This document shows, one piece after another, positions 20,352-27,111 of a stretch of 27,811 nucleotides of DNA; the stretch's first letter is position 1; each line of letters opens with the position of its first letter. The position numbers and the translations under genes were made by a program. This DNA is from Bacillota bacterium (GTDB taxonomy: Bacteria > Bacillota > Negativicutes > Sporomusales > UBA7701). The DNA lies in assembly GCA_023415075.1 (NCBI GenBank), contig JAEZLU010000045.1, positions 1 to 27,811 of the forward strand, written 5' to 3'. Under the pieces are notes generated by a model. That model searched no databases. It worked only from the letters and a program-made list of their open reading frames with translations, and had not been told where the DNA came from.

Positions 20352-22760
20352 CTATGATTCGAACCCGGGCCTGGCCGTCACCCTGGCCACCAGCACCGTC
20401 ATATCGTCCCGCAGGTGGGGTCCGGCCAGTTCGCGGGCCTGGCGGAGAATCTTGGCCGCCGTCTCCTGTGGGTCGCCGTCTGGCAGTCTTCGCAGGAAAT
20501 TAACCAGCCATGGCTCCCGCTCCAGCCTTCGGCCAGGCATATCGACCACGCCGTCGCTCACCATCACGATGATATCGCCGGGGGCCAACAGCCACCTCAC
20601 CGGCTCGATCTCCACCTGCTGCATGATGCCGACAGGCAGTGACGCCGTCTGCACGGTAGCCACCTCACCCACCCGCTTGATGAAACTGGGGGCCGCCCCC
20701 ACCTTGAGGAACTCGACCTCGCCGGCGGCTGTATCAACGACCGCCATATCAACCGTTGTAAAGCTTTCCTCCGGTAGCCGCAAGAGCAGCAGCGAATTCA
20801 CCGTCTTAACCGCCACCGCCACCGAGAAGCCTGCGGTCAGCAGCCTCTCAAGAAACCTCACCGTCGCCGCACTTTCGCCGGCCGCCTGCCGGCCGCTGCC
20901 CATACCGTCGCTCAATACAAGGGCAACCCGCTCGGCCGGCAGCGTCAGCACCGCGCACGAATCACCCGACAGGCCGGCCTTGGCCGCGCTCGCCCAGCCG
21001 GTCTGCACCCGGTAGCGGCCGGCCGTCTCAAACGCCAGTCGGCAGGCTGTGCCGCGGGCCGCATCGCCGCACCGGGCCGTCAGCGTCAGCTTCTCGCCGG
21101 TCAGCGACCCGACCAGCGGCAACACAGTATTCAGGCACTCCCGGCTGCCGGCGCAGGGAGCCTTGGTCACCATCACCGTCCGCCGGCCGTCGCCGGCCTC
21201 CAGCCACACCCCGGCGAGCTCGCAGCCGCCGGCCGCCGCCTTCTCCCGGATAAGCGCCGGCAAAACGCGCCCGGCTGGTTCCGGCGACAATTCACCCACC
21301 AAATGGCCGAGGACGCTCCCGACCGCCCTCAACTGTTCGGCCACCAGCCGCCGGGTATCGGCCAATCTTTTCTGCCAGGCCGCCGTAAGCCTGTTCTGCT
21401 GGGCCACCGTATTAACCGTATCCGCTAGCAGGCCGGCCCGCTCGCAGCTTGCCTTGAGCGGCGCCGGTAAACCGGCGGCCGTCAGTCGTCCCTCCTCGGC
21501 CGCCAGCAGACAGGCCAGCAGTCCCTGGACCGTCTCGTTATGGGCCTTGTCCCAGCAGGCCGACCGCCGCCGGCAGGGTCCACACACCCGCTCGCCAACC
21601 GCCGCCAGCAGCCTGGTCTCGTCAGTCGCCCGCACCCGTGTGGCCTCGTCGGCCGCTCCTTGGCTCAAAGTTGCCGCCAAACTGCCGAAAATATCGGCTA
21701 CCCTCCCGAGCTTATCGGCCGCCGCCCGTTCGGGCCGCTCGCCGGCCCGCCGTTCCTGCTCCTTGAGGCTGCGGCTCCAGCTTCGCAGCCAGGGCATCGG
21801 CAGGACGGCAAAGACCGCCGTCGCCAACGCCGCCTCAGCCAGCGCCGGCAGCAGCTGGACCTGGCCGAAAGCCAGCACGCCGATTGCCCCTCCCAGCAAA
21901 AAGCCGGCGATCACCGCCAACTTGCCCTGCGAGCGGAAAGCGGCCGCCAGCAGGCCAGCCACCGCGTAAAGGCTGATAAATAGCGGCGCGTCGCCGCCGC
22001 TCAAACCGGTCACCAGGCCGACGACCACACCGGCAGCCGCCCCCAGCCCGGCACCGCCGCTTAAAGCCAGCACCATTATTGCCAGACCGCCGGCCACATT
22101 CCGCAAACTATAGCCGGCCACACCCAGGTCGCCGAAGCCGGCCACCGCCGCCGCCACCAGCACCAGGAGGCACATCACAGCCTCGCTGGTGAGCGGCCGC
22201 CTTCCCTGGCCGGTCGTCGCCGCCAGCGCCGCCTGAAATATAAAGGTGAGAATCACGCACAGTCCTGCGTCGAAGGCCACCAGCAGCAAATGATAAAGCG
22301 GCGTCTGCTGCCAGAATACCAGCAGACCGCCTCCGAGGGCAACCGCCGTAAACACGAACAATGGCACTATCTGAGCCTTCCGCTGCAGGCTGGTCAGCCG
22401 GCCGACCAGCCGCCAGTAACCCAGGATAACCAGCAAATAGACACCGGCCTCCAGATACCGGCCGGCCGACAGCCCGCCCGCCAGCGCCCACACCGCCGCC
22501 GCCGGCGCCCGCCTGCGGTCGGTCTGGACCAGTGCCGCAAAAAAGGCCAAGCCAAAAGGTGCCAACTCGCCGAGAATCGACACCCGTCCCAGCAAAAAAG
22601 CCACGACATTGTATATCAAGCCTGCCGGCCGCGTCAACTCCGCCATGAGTTCCAGCGCCCGCCGGCCCACCGCGGACCAGTACGGCCGCCCGCCCGCCGG
22701 CGCCGGCGACACCGCCCCGCCATCGCCCGACAAAGTTATAACCGTTCCCTTTGGCATCAT
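20352..22760 (-). CDS. spoIIE: Stage II sporulation protein E (PP2C phosphatase)
   Basis: A membrane phosphatase at the asymmetric septum that dephosphorylates SpoIIAA and so activates sigma-F in the forespore. The protein has about 802 residues: a long hydrophobic N-terminal part with about ten helices (to roughly 340), a central cysteine-containing regulatory region (GPCRRRSACWDKAH), and a C-terminal PP2C domain with SDGMGSG (about 622-628), SDGVVDMPG (about 740-748) and a final RDDMTVLV metal-binding motif. A GTG lies at 22775, but GGGAG is 5 bases before the ATG at 22760 and 8 before the ATG at 22757. A 0A-box-like site lies upstream. Confidence 0.96.
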   Translation of the reverse strand: MMPKGTVITLSGDGGAVSPAPAGGRPYWSAVGRRALELMAELTRPAGLIYNVVAFLLGRVSILGELAPFGLAFFAALVQTDRRRAPAAAVWALAGGLSAGRYLEAGVYLLVILGYWRLVGRLTSLQRKAQIVPLFVFTAVALGGGLLVFWQQTPLYHLLLVAFDAGLCVILTFIFQAALAATTGQGRRPLTSEAVMCLLVLVAAAVAGFGDLGVAGYSLRNVAGGLAIMVLALSGGAGLGAAAGVVVGLVTGLSGGDAPLFISLYAVAGLLAAAFRSQGKLAVIAGFLLGGAIGVLAFGQVQLLPALAEAALATAVFAVLPMPWLRSWSRSLKEQERRAGERPERAAADKLGRVADIFGSLAATLSQGAADEATRVRATDETRLLAAVGERVCGPCRRRSACWDKAHNETVQGLLACLLAAEEGRLTAAGLPAPLKASCERAGLLADTVNTVAQQNRLTAAWQKRLADTRRLVAEQLRAVGSVLGHLVGELSPEPAGRVLPALIREKAAAGGCELAGVWLEAGDGRRTVMVTKAPCAGSRECLNTVLPLVGSLTGEKLTLTARCGDAARGTACRLAFETAGRYRVQTGWASAAKAGLSGDSCAVLTLPAERVALVLSDGMGSGRQAAGESAATVRFLERLLTAGFSVAVAVKTVNSLLLLRLPEESFTTVDMAVVDTAAGEVEFLKVGAAPSFIKRVGEVATVQTASLPVGIMQQVEIEPVRWLLAPGDIIVMVSDGVVDMPGRRLEREPWLVNFLRRLPDGDPQETAAKILRQARELAGPHLRDDMTVLVARVTARPGFES

Positions 22761-22812
22761 TTCCACTCCCAGCACGTCATAGTATCATTTTACATAATTT
22801 TCCATTATGGTA

Positions 22813-22821
22813 TTTGTCTAA
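22813..22821 (+). promoter_or_regulatory. 0A-box-like site upstream of spoIIE
   Basis: TTTGTCTAA differs at one position from the Spo0A box TTTGTCGAA. It lies about 55 bases before the spoIIE start. On the minus strand TAGACA here is followed after about 22 bases by TAAAAT, reminiscent of the long spacers of Spo0A-activated sigma-A promoters in B. subtilis. Suggestive only. Confidence 0.4.
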
Positions 22822-22836
22822 TGACGCCGCCGGTTA

Positions 22837-22860
22837 ATAAAAAAAACCGACACCAGTCGG
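22837..22860 (-). terminator. Rho-independent terminator upstream of spoIIE
   Basis: On the minus strand CCGAC and GTCGG enclose a 4-base loop and are followed by eight T residues. It stops transcripts arriving from yabR and element B before spoIIE, so spoIIE is expressed from its own promoter. Confidence 0.82.
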
Positions 22861-22870
22861 CAGAAACAAC

Positions 22871-22894
22871 AGGAGCATCCTAACGGATGCTCCT
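22871..22894. repeat. 24-bp palindrome, copy 1
   Basis: A perfect 10-bp inverted repeat (arm AGGAGCATCC) with a 4-base loop. An identical 24-base copy lies at 23051-23074, so the two form a direct repeat around element B. No U-tract follows, so it is not a classic terminator by itself. Confidence 0.75.
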
Positions 22895-22897
22895 TTC

Positions 22898-23016
22898 GGC
22901 TGGCGATAACGGCCCATATGCGGTGTTACTCCTGCGGGCTTCCGCTTCTTCGTACTTCCAGTACGATTCCGCTCCAGTCCTCGTCGTGCCTTGCATCTGG
23001 ACCTTTCTCCCCAGCC
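22898..23016 (-). ncRNA. Structured intergenic element, copy B (upstream of spoIIE)
   Basis: A 119-base non-coding element bounded by GGCTGG / CCAGCC. On the minus strand it carries AAGGTCC, TGCAAGGC, the hairpin CGTAC..GTACG, GCATATGGGCC and GTTATC in the same order as the element at 14416-14596. The end stems of the two copies differ in sequence but both pair perfectly. Either an RNA with conserved folding or a dispersed repeat with hairpin ends. Confidence 0.6.
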
Positions 23017-23050
23017 TATTTTGTTCTTTCATACAGTTCTTATAAACGAT

Positions 23051-23074
23051 AGGAGCATCCTAACGGATGCTCCT
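23051..23074. repeat. 24-bp palindrome, copy 2
   Basis: Identical to 22871-22894, starting 16 bases past the yabR stop codon. It could serve as a weak 3' hairpin for the yabR message. Bases flanking the two copies do not match, so the repeat is exactly 24 bases. Confidence 0.75.
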
Positions 23075-23089
23075 GAAATTAATGCTTGA

Positions 23090-23497
23090 CTACTCGGCCC
23101 GGCGAGCGCCCCGGCCGCCGCGCTTGGACTCGGTGTTGCGCTTCAGGTCGGTGAGGCGTTCGTCGCTATCTTTGAGGAATTTGCTCAGCTTGTCTTCGAA
23201 GGATGCCGGCGGGGTAAATCGTCCCGGGCGGCGGTCGCTGGCAGGGGCTCTTCTGGCGCTGGGCTCTTGGAGCTGCTTAATTGACAGGCCGATCTTGCCG
23301 CGCTCGTCGACTGACAGAACCTTAACCTTTACCTTGTCCTGTTCCTTGAGAAAGTCTTTCACGTCGCGGACATAAACATCGGCAACCTCGGAAATATGGA
23401 TAAGGCCTACTTTTCCGCCAGGCAGCTCGACGAAGGCGCCGAAGTTGGTAATGCCTGTCACCACCCCTTCAACCACACTGCCAACTTGAATGGACAT
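23090..23497 (-). CDS. yabR: S1 RNA-binding domain protein, YabR-like
   Basis: An RNA-binding protein of 135 residues. The first 65 or so residues form an S1 domain (GSVVEGVVTGITNFGAFVEL, GLIHISEVADVYVRD, GKIGLSIK), almost colinear with B. subtilis YabR. The basic, Arg-rich C-terminal tail is disordered-looking and longer than usual. A TTG at 23506 is closer to AAGGAGG, but the ATG at 23497 gives the family start MSIQVGS, so it is preferred. It lies between divIC and spoIIE as in Bacillus and has its own promoter. The cellular role is not well defined in the family. Confidence 0.92.
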   Translation of the reverse strand: MSIQVGSVVEGVVTGITNFGAFVELPGGKVGLIHISEVADVYVRDVKDFLKEQDKVKVKVLSVDERGKIGLSIKQLQEPSARRAPASDRRPGRFTPPASFEDKLSKFLKDSDERLTDLKRNTESKRGGRGARRAE

Positions 23498-23539
23498 GCT
23501 AATCAAATTTCCTCCTTAATACTTATGTTTTGCAACCAT

Positions 23540-23569
23540 ATTATACTCTTGCCGTTGAAAAGGTGTCAA
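23540..23569 (-). promoter_or_regulatory. Sigma-A promoter of yabR
   Basis: On the minus strand TTGACA (23564-23569) and TATAAT (23540-23545) are 18 bases apart. It starts 15 bases after the divIC stop codon and gives yabR expression independent of the spore genes upstream. Confidence 0.8.
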
Positions 23570-23584
23570 GGAAGGCGCCGGCCA

Positions 23585-23875
23585 TTAATTTTTTTCCGCA
23601 GGCACGTAGGGCACTTCTCCCGGCTTCACCAGTCCCAGTTCCTCGCGGGCTACCTTCTCCACATAGGCCGGCGTGGCCAGCTTTTCCTTCTCGGCCGCCA
23701 TTGTCTGATTGGTCTGCTTCAGCTGCTCCAGACGGATGCGGGTGGCCTCGGCCTCGCGGTTGACGGCGTTAAGCTCCAGCTGCTGGCCGGCCAATACATA
23801 CAGGCCATAGCCGGCAACTGCCAGCACCGCCAGCCGGAACCAGCGGATACGATAGGTTGTACGCTTCGCGGCCAT
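23585..23875 (-). CDS. divIC: Septum formation initiator, DivIC/FtsB family
   Basis: A small bitopic division protein of 96 residues: short basic cytoplasmic tail, one helix (about 14-31), then a coiled coil (about 35-70) and the C-terminal block AREELGLVKPGEVPYV, typical of DivIC/FtsB. It acts in the divisome with FtsL and DivIB/FtsQ. A GTG lies three codons upstream at 23884, but GGGAGGT is about 7 bases before the ATG at 23875. An extended -10 (TGGTAGAAT, TAGAAT at 23922-23927) suggests its own vegetative promoter in the 106-base gap after yabQ. Confidence 0.9.
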   Translation of the reverse strand: MAAKRTTYRIRWFRLAVLAVAGYGLYVLAGQQLELNAVNREAEATRIRLEQLKQTNQTMAAEKEKLATPAYVEKVAREELGLVKPGEVPYVPAEKN

Positions 23876-23981
23876 GCCTGTCACCTCCCGGCCCGGAAGC
23901 CGTCCTGTCGGCCCGGGAATAATTCTACCATAACCCTATTCGCTTACTATGTAAACATTCCTGCTTTTTAGCCGATTTTCT

Positions 23982-24443
23982 CTACGCCGGCGGCCCCGGC
24001 TCATCAGGCGGCGGTCGGCGGAAAGGCAGCCGGCCGCCTATAAAACCGGCCGTCCGTACCACCAGCCGCCCCAGAAAGCGCAGCGGCCGCACCAGGCAGT
24101 AAGAAAGCGTCAGCCTGACCATCGACGCCAGCCGGGCCACCAGGTGGACCAGCCCGGTCAGCAGTCGGACAGCCCAGCGGCTGAACAAGCGATAATAGCA
24201 GATGACACCGCCGGCCAGGCCGAAAAAAACGTACAGCCGCACCTCGCCCCAGTTGCCGAAAAGCAGGCCGGTGAACACCAACGCGGTCGCCACCAGCCAA
24301 TACAGAAGATCAGCCAGGGCCGTCCAGCCCCACCCTAGCCGCAGCGCCAGCCGCGCCACCCGGTAAAAATCGAACAACAGGCCCAGCACCATGCCGGTGA
24401 CGATCGTGATAATGAAGGTTGCCAACTGGCTATCTGCACCCAC
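23982..24443 (-). CDS. yabQ: Spore cortex biosynthesis protein YabQ
   Basis: A membrane protein needed for spore cortex formation. The 153 residues begin with four hydrophobic segments (LATFIITIVTGMVLGLLFDFYRV, LADLLYWLVATALVFTGLLF, VRLYVFFGLAGGVICYY), matching the YabQ family, whose first helix contains GxxxGxxFDxYR. The C-terminus is basic and proline-rich. GTG start with GGGG 8 bases upstream. It follows the transglycosylase gene by 16 bases and belongs to the yabP unit, probably transcribed in the mother cell by sigma-E. Confidence 0.88.
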   Translation of the reverse strand: MGADSQLATFIITIVTGMVLGLLFDFYRVARLALRLGWGWTALADLLYWLVATALVFTGLLFGNWGEVRLYVFFGLAGGVICYYRLFSRWAVRLLTGLVHLVARLASMVRLTLSYCLVRPLRFLGRLVVRTAGFIGGRLPFRRPPPDEPGPPA

Positions 24444-24459
24444 TCTGTCCGCCCCTTTG

Positions 24460-25194
24460 CTACCGCCACCGCCAGGACCGCCGCTCGCGCCGCAGTCTGG
24501 TCGCCACCAGTGCGCCGGCCGCGCAGGCGGTCACCGTGCCCCAGCCGGCCACAAGCCTGGTCTCTTCCCAATTTTCGGCCGCCAGTCCGTACGCCGGCGG
24601 CGTCAGCCGGCTGAAATCATACCAGTAGCCGACCACCCGCAGCACGTACTCCTCGGTTTCCGGGAAAGGCGGTATGCCACCATAGCGGTCTACCGCCGCC
24701 GGCCCGGCGTTATAGGCGGCGATCGCCCGCACCGTGTCGCCCTGATAGCGGCGGGTCAGTTCGCCCAGATAGGCGGTACCGATCCGGATATTCAGTTCGG
24801 GCTCGAAGTAACAGCTTGCCTGACATTCCCCCGCGTGGCGGCCGGCGCATACTTTCAGGCGTCCGTTAACCTCCCGCCAGGTCGCCGGGATGACCTGCAT
24901 AAGTCCGTTCGCCCCGGCCCGCGACACCGCCTGCGGCTGAAAGGAGCTCTCCGCCCGGATCACGGCCGCCACCAGCCTGGCGTCTATCCCTTCCAGGCGG
25001 GCGCTGCGATTGATCAGCTCGGCGTACGGTACCTTGTCTACCTCCCGCCGGCCCGCGGCCGCGGCCGCGCCAAAATCCCTGAGAGCCCGCTGCCGCCCGT
25101 ATTCTGCCCCCAGGGAGGCCACGGCGTAAACGACGCTGCCAGCCACCGCCAGCGCCAGCAGGCTATACCACAATGTCAGCAATCTCAGCCGCAA
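24460..25194 (-). CDS. Membrane-anchored lytic transglycosylase (SLT family)
   Basis: Cleaves peptidoglycan glycan strands outside the membrane. The 244 residues contain an N-terminal helix (about 6-28), then a Slt-type lysozyme fold: catalytic Glu82 in VIRAESSFQPQAVS, GLMQVIPATW (about 97-106) and AIAAYNAGPAAVDRYGG, all family hallmarks. Unusual features are a cysteine-containing insertion (C116, C124, C128) and a second hydrophobic segment at 215-230 followed by an Arg-rich tail, so both ends may be in the membrane. TTG start with AAGGAG 6 bases upstream. It sits between yabP and yabQ, which are adjacent in Bacillus, with short gaps (16 bases each side), pointing to a sporulation role such as engulfment or cortex remodelling. 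Confidence 0.9.
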   Translation of the reverse strand: MRLRLLTLWYSLLALAVAGSVVYAVASLGAEYGRQRALRDFGAAAAAGRREVDKVPYAELINRSARLEGIDARLVAAVIRAESSFQPQAVSRAGANGLMQVIPATWREVNGRLKVCAGRHAGECQASCYFEPELNIRIGTAYLGELTRRYQGDTVRAIAAYNAGPAAVDRYGGIPPFPETEEYVLRVVGYWYDFSRLTPPAYGLAAENWEETRLVAGWGTVTACAAGALVATRLRRERRSWRWR

Positions 25195-25210
25195 CCCGTT
25201 CTCCTTCCTC

Positions 25211-25492
25211 CTACCTCAGAAGCCTTTCCAGCAGGCCTTTCTTCTGTCTGGTCTCATCCTCATAGGCAATCGACTTTACCGTACCCTCCACGGTGATATT
25301 GCCTTTTTCCAGGTTGAGCTGCTTGATGTTAAGGCCCTCGCCCCGGACGGTCAGCACCCCCTGACCGGTCTCCATAACCACTTCCTTCTCGTCGAAGCTG
25401 CCGAGATTCTCCACCCCTTCCACCGACAACTCCTCGCGATCAACCAGCGTAACCTGATGGCGCCATTTGGGCGTTTTATCCTCCAGCGGCAT
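25211..25492 (-). CDS. yabP: Sporulation protein YabP
   Basis: A 93-residue protein of the YabP/YqfC family, required for spore assembly in B. subtilis and made in the mother cell. The family core is visible as KWRHQVTLVDREELSVEGVENLGSFDEKEVVMET followed by GVLTVRGEGLNIKQLNLEKGNITVEG, a beta-rich fold. GGAGGGAG precedes the ATG. It is the first gene of the unit yabP-transglycosylase-yabQ. A sigma-E-like promoter is possible at 25524-25553. Confidence 0.93.
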   Translation of the reverse strand: MPLEDKTPKWRHQVTLVDREELSVEGVENLGSFDEKEVVMETGQGVLTVRGEGLNIKQLNLEKGNITVEGTVKSIAYEDETRQKKGLLERLLR

Positions 25493-25523
25493 GCCTCTCC
25501 CTCCTCCGCCAGCTACTTCATTG

Positions 25524-25553
25524 ATGTATATGCCTGGCAGACCCGAAATAGTA
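25524..25553 (-). promoter_or_regulatory. Possible sigma-E promoter of yabP
   Basis: On the minus strand TACTATT and CATATACAT are 14 bases apart, a partial match to the sigma-E form (AT-rich -35, CATACAnT -10, 13-15 spacing). It lies 32 bases before the yabP start, where a mother-cell promoter is expected. The match is imperfect. Confidence 0.35.
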
Positions 25554-25554
25554 C

Positions 25555-25575
25555 AAAAAAAGGCGCCCAGGCACC
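25555..25575 (-). terminator. Rho-independent terminator before the yabP unit
   Basis: On the minus strand GGTGC and GCGCC (one G-T pair) enclose a 4-base loop and are followed by seven T residues. It lies about 325 bases past the Ger(x)C stop codon, beyond the plus-strand small gene, so it probably catches read-through from the germination operon. Confidence 0.7.
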
Positions 25576-25664
25576 TTCAGTGCCCCGTACGCCCGGAATA
25601 ACAGCTTATTTGTCGGCGAACTGGTAATACTATACCGATTCCGCCTGCAAGGGAGGCCCTGGTT

Positions 25665-25892
25665 GTGGACATCGCTGCCGTATGGGACAAGGTCGTCTTT
25701 CTTATCATCCATGTTACCGTGTTTGAGCTGCCGGTCGTCCTCGTGGCAACCGCCGTTGCCGCCTATGTGCTCGCCCGCACCCTCGACCGCCACGGCGCCC
25801 GGACCCGCGAGGCCCGTCTGGCCCGCCGCATCGCCTTATTCTACGCGGCCTTTTTTGCAATCTTATACACCGCCCGCTATTTTTTTCTGTAA
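25665..25892 (+). CDS. Small two-helix membrane protein, unknown
   Basis: A 75-residue protein with two hydrophobic helices (about 10-38 and 58-74) joined by a basic loop rich in Arg and His (RTLDRHGARTREARLARR), which predicts both ends outside. I do not recognise a family. It is supported as real by GGGAGG 8 bases before the GTG start and by a composition unlike a random antisense frame. It faces the Ger(x)C gene, whose stop codon lies 7 bases away, and has no plain sigma-A promoter. Its place between spore genes suggests a spore-related role, without direct evidence. Confidence 0.6.
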   Translation: MDIAAVWDKVVFLIIHVTVFELPVVLVATAVAAYVLARTLDRHGARTREARLARRIALFYAAFFAILYTARYFFL

Positions 25893-25899
25893 CCGTCCA

Positions 25900-27111
25900 C
25901 TACTTGTGCTCGCCGATATTGACGACGGAAACCCGTACGCTAACCTGCACCGGGATGCGCGGATAAAGCTCGTCCCAGCGGTCCCTGATCTTTTCCCACG
26001 TTTTCGGCTCGAAGGCCTGCAGCGTCTGCCTGAGATAGAACGACTCCCAGCCCAGTCTCTGCGCGAGCGCCAGCGTATGTTCAATGTTGCGCCTGGCCTC
26101 CTCGGCGAATAACTGCTGGGCCGCCAGCCGATACTCCTTACTCCTTGTGTCATGGAGATGCTGGCACTGGATTTCGCCGATATTGCCCCGCATGGCGATC
26201 GCCAGCGTGAAATACACATTCTCCCCTTCGCCTCGGGCCTTGAGGATAGTATCGTGGCGAAACACCTCGAAAGTCACCGTATTGCCCGGGTGGAGAGGGC
26301 ACTCGAAACTGATGAGGGCCGACTTCTCCGTCCCCCGGAACAGCCTCAGCCCCTGGATGGTGTACTCGTCCATATACCCCAGGAACTTATTTTTCATGAA
26401 CATGGCGCCGCCCTTTATCTTTAGGCTCTTGCCCACAGGCTCCAGCACCGGGAAGATCATGTCGGCGTTGTTGTCGACCGCCTGGGTGGCAAAGCCAATA
26501 TCGCTGCGGTCCGCGGCCAGGTAGGTGTCTTTTTTGTGGCGCCTGGCCACATTTGCCAGGTAGATGCCGCCAGGCTCGCCGGTCGGCAGCTGTACCTCGA
26601 GAATTTTGCGGGCCTCGCCCGCCGTCACGAACACCTGAGCCCGCCAGCGCATCTCGCCGTCCCGCCGGAAGAGGTCGAGCGGTGCCGCCAGGCCGTACCG
26701 CTCGACCACCGCCTGGCTGAGGATGACGGCCTGGATGTTTTCGAACCAGATCGCCTTGCTGCTCTCCCCCATCATGTCCCGCTCCGCCTCGAACACGTTA
26801 CGGCCCGTACTGCTCAGGAGAAAGGTCTTGGTCTCGCCGCCCGGCTTCTCCTCGCCGGCCTTGCCGGCCCCCAGCCGCAGCACCTGCAGCGTCACCCGGT
26901 AACGGGGCGGGGAGCCGGCGACGCCGGAACTTTCCACCCTGGCCTTGCCGGGCTCATTCTCCGCATCCGCCTCGACCACATCGACCGCTGCCGCCAGTAC
27001 AAAGCTCCGGTCCTGAATCTCCACCCGGTCCCAGCAGCCGGCCGTCGCCAGGCAGACCCCAAGTAAGCCGGCCGCCAGCCAGCCTCTATGCCTGCCTTTT
27101 GGCCAGGTCAT
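25900..27111 (-). CDS. Spore germination lipoprotein, Ger(x)C family
   Basis: The C subunit of a GerA-type germinant receptor. The 403 residues start with a lipoprotein signal (basic start, hydrophobic segment, lipobox ATAGC, lipidated Cys26), directly followed by WDRVEIQDRSFVLAAAVDV, the hallmark start of Ger(x)C proteins. The middle has EAERDMMGESSKAIWFENIQAVILSQ and the C-terminal domain runs to VQVSVRVSVVNIG. The reading frame is open 34 codons further upstream inside the permease gene, but the ATG at 27111 gives the proper signal peptide and has GGAGGAGGCGG upstream. It overlaps the permease gene by 26 bases. Confidence 0.93.
   Translation of the reverse strand: MTWPKGRHRGWLAAGLLGVCLATAGCWDRVEIQDRSFVLAAAVDVVEADAENEPGKARVESSGVAGSPPRYRVTLQVLRLGAGKAGEEKPGGETKTFLLSSTGRNVFEAERDMMGESSKAIWFENIQAVILSQAVVERYGLAAPLDLFRRDGEMRWRAQVFVTAGEARKILEVQLPTGEPGGIYLANVARRHKKDTYLAADRSDIGFATQAVDNNADMIFPVLEPVGKSLKIKGGAMFMKNKFLGYMDEYTIQGLRLFRGTEKSALISFECPLHPGNTVTFEVFRHDTILKARGEGENVYFTLAIAMRGNIGEIQCQHLHDTRSKEYRLAAQQLFAEEARRNIEHTLALAQRLGWESFYLRQTLQAFEPKTWEKIRDRWDELYPRIPVQVSVRVSVVNIGEHK

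Larger units (their letters stand above)
22761..23089. other. Gene-free interval between yabR and spoIIE
   Basis: These 329 bases hold, in the direction of transcription (minus), a palindrome (23051-23074), structured element B (22898-23016), a second identical palindrome (22871-22894), a rho-independent terminator (22837-22860), and the spoIIE promoter region. No open frame here looks coding. Confidence 0.7.

Noticed and set aside
22871..23074. CRISPR array suggested by two identical palindromic repeats
   Set aside because: Only two copies, 180 bases apart, with a structured element rather than spacer-sized sequence between them and no cas genes.
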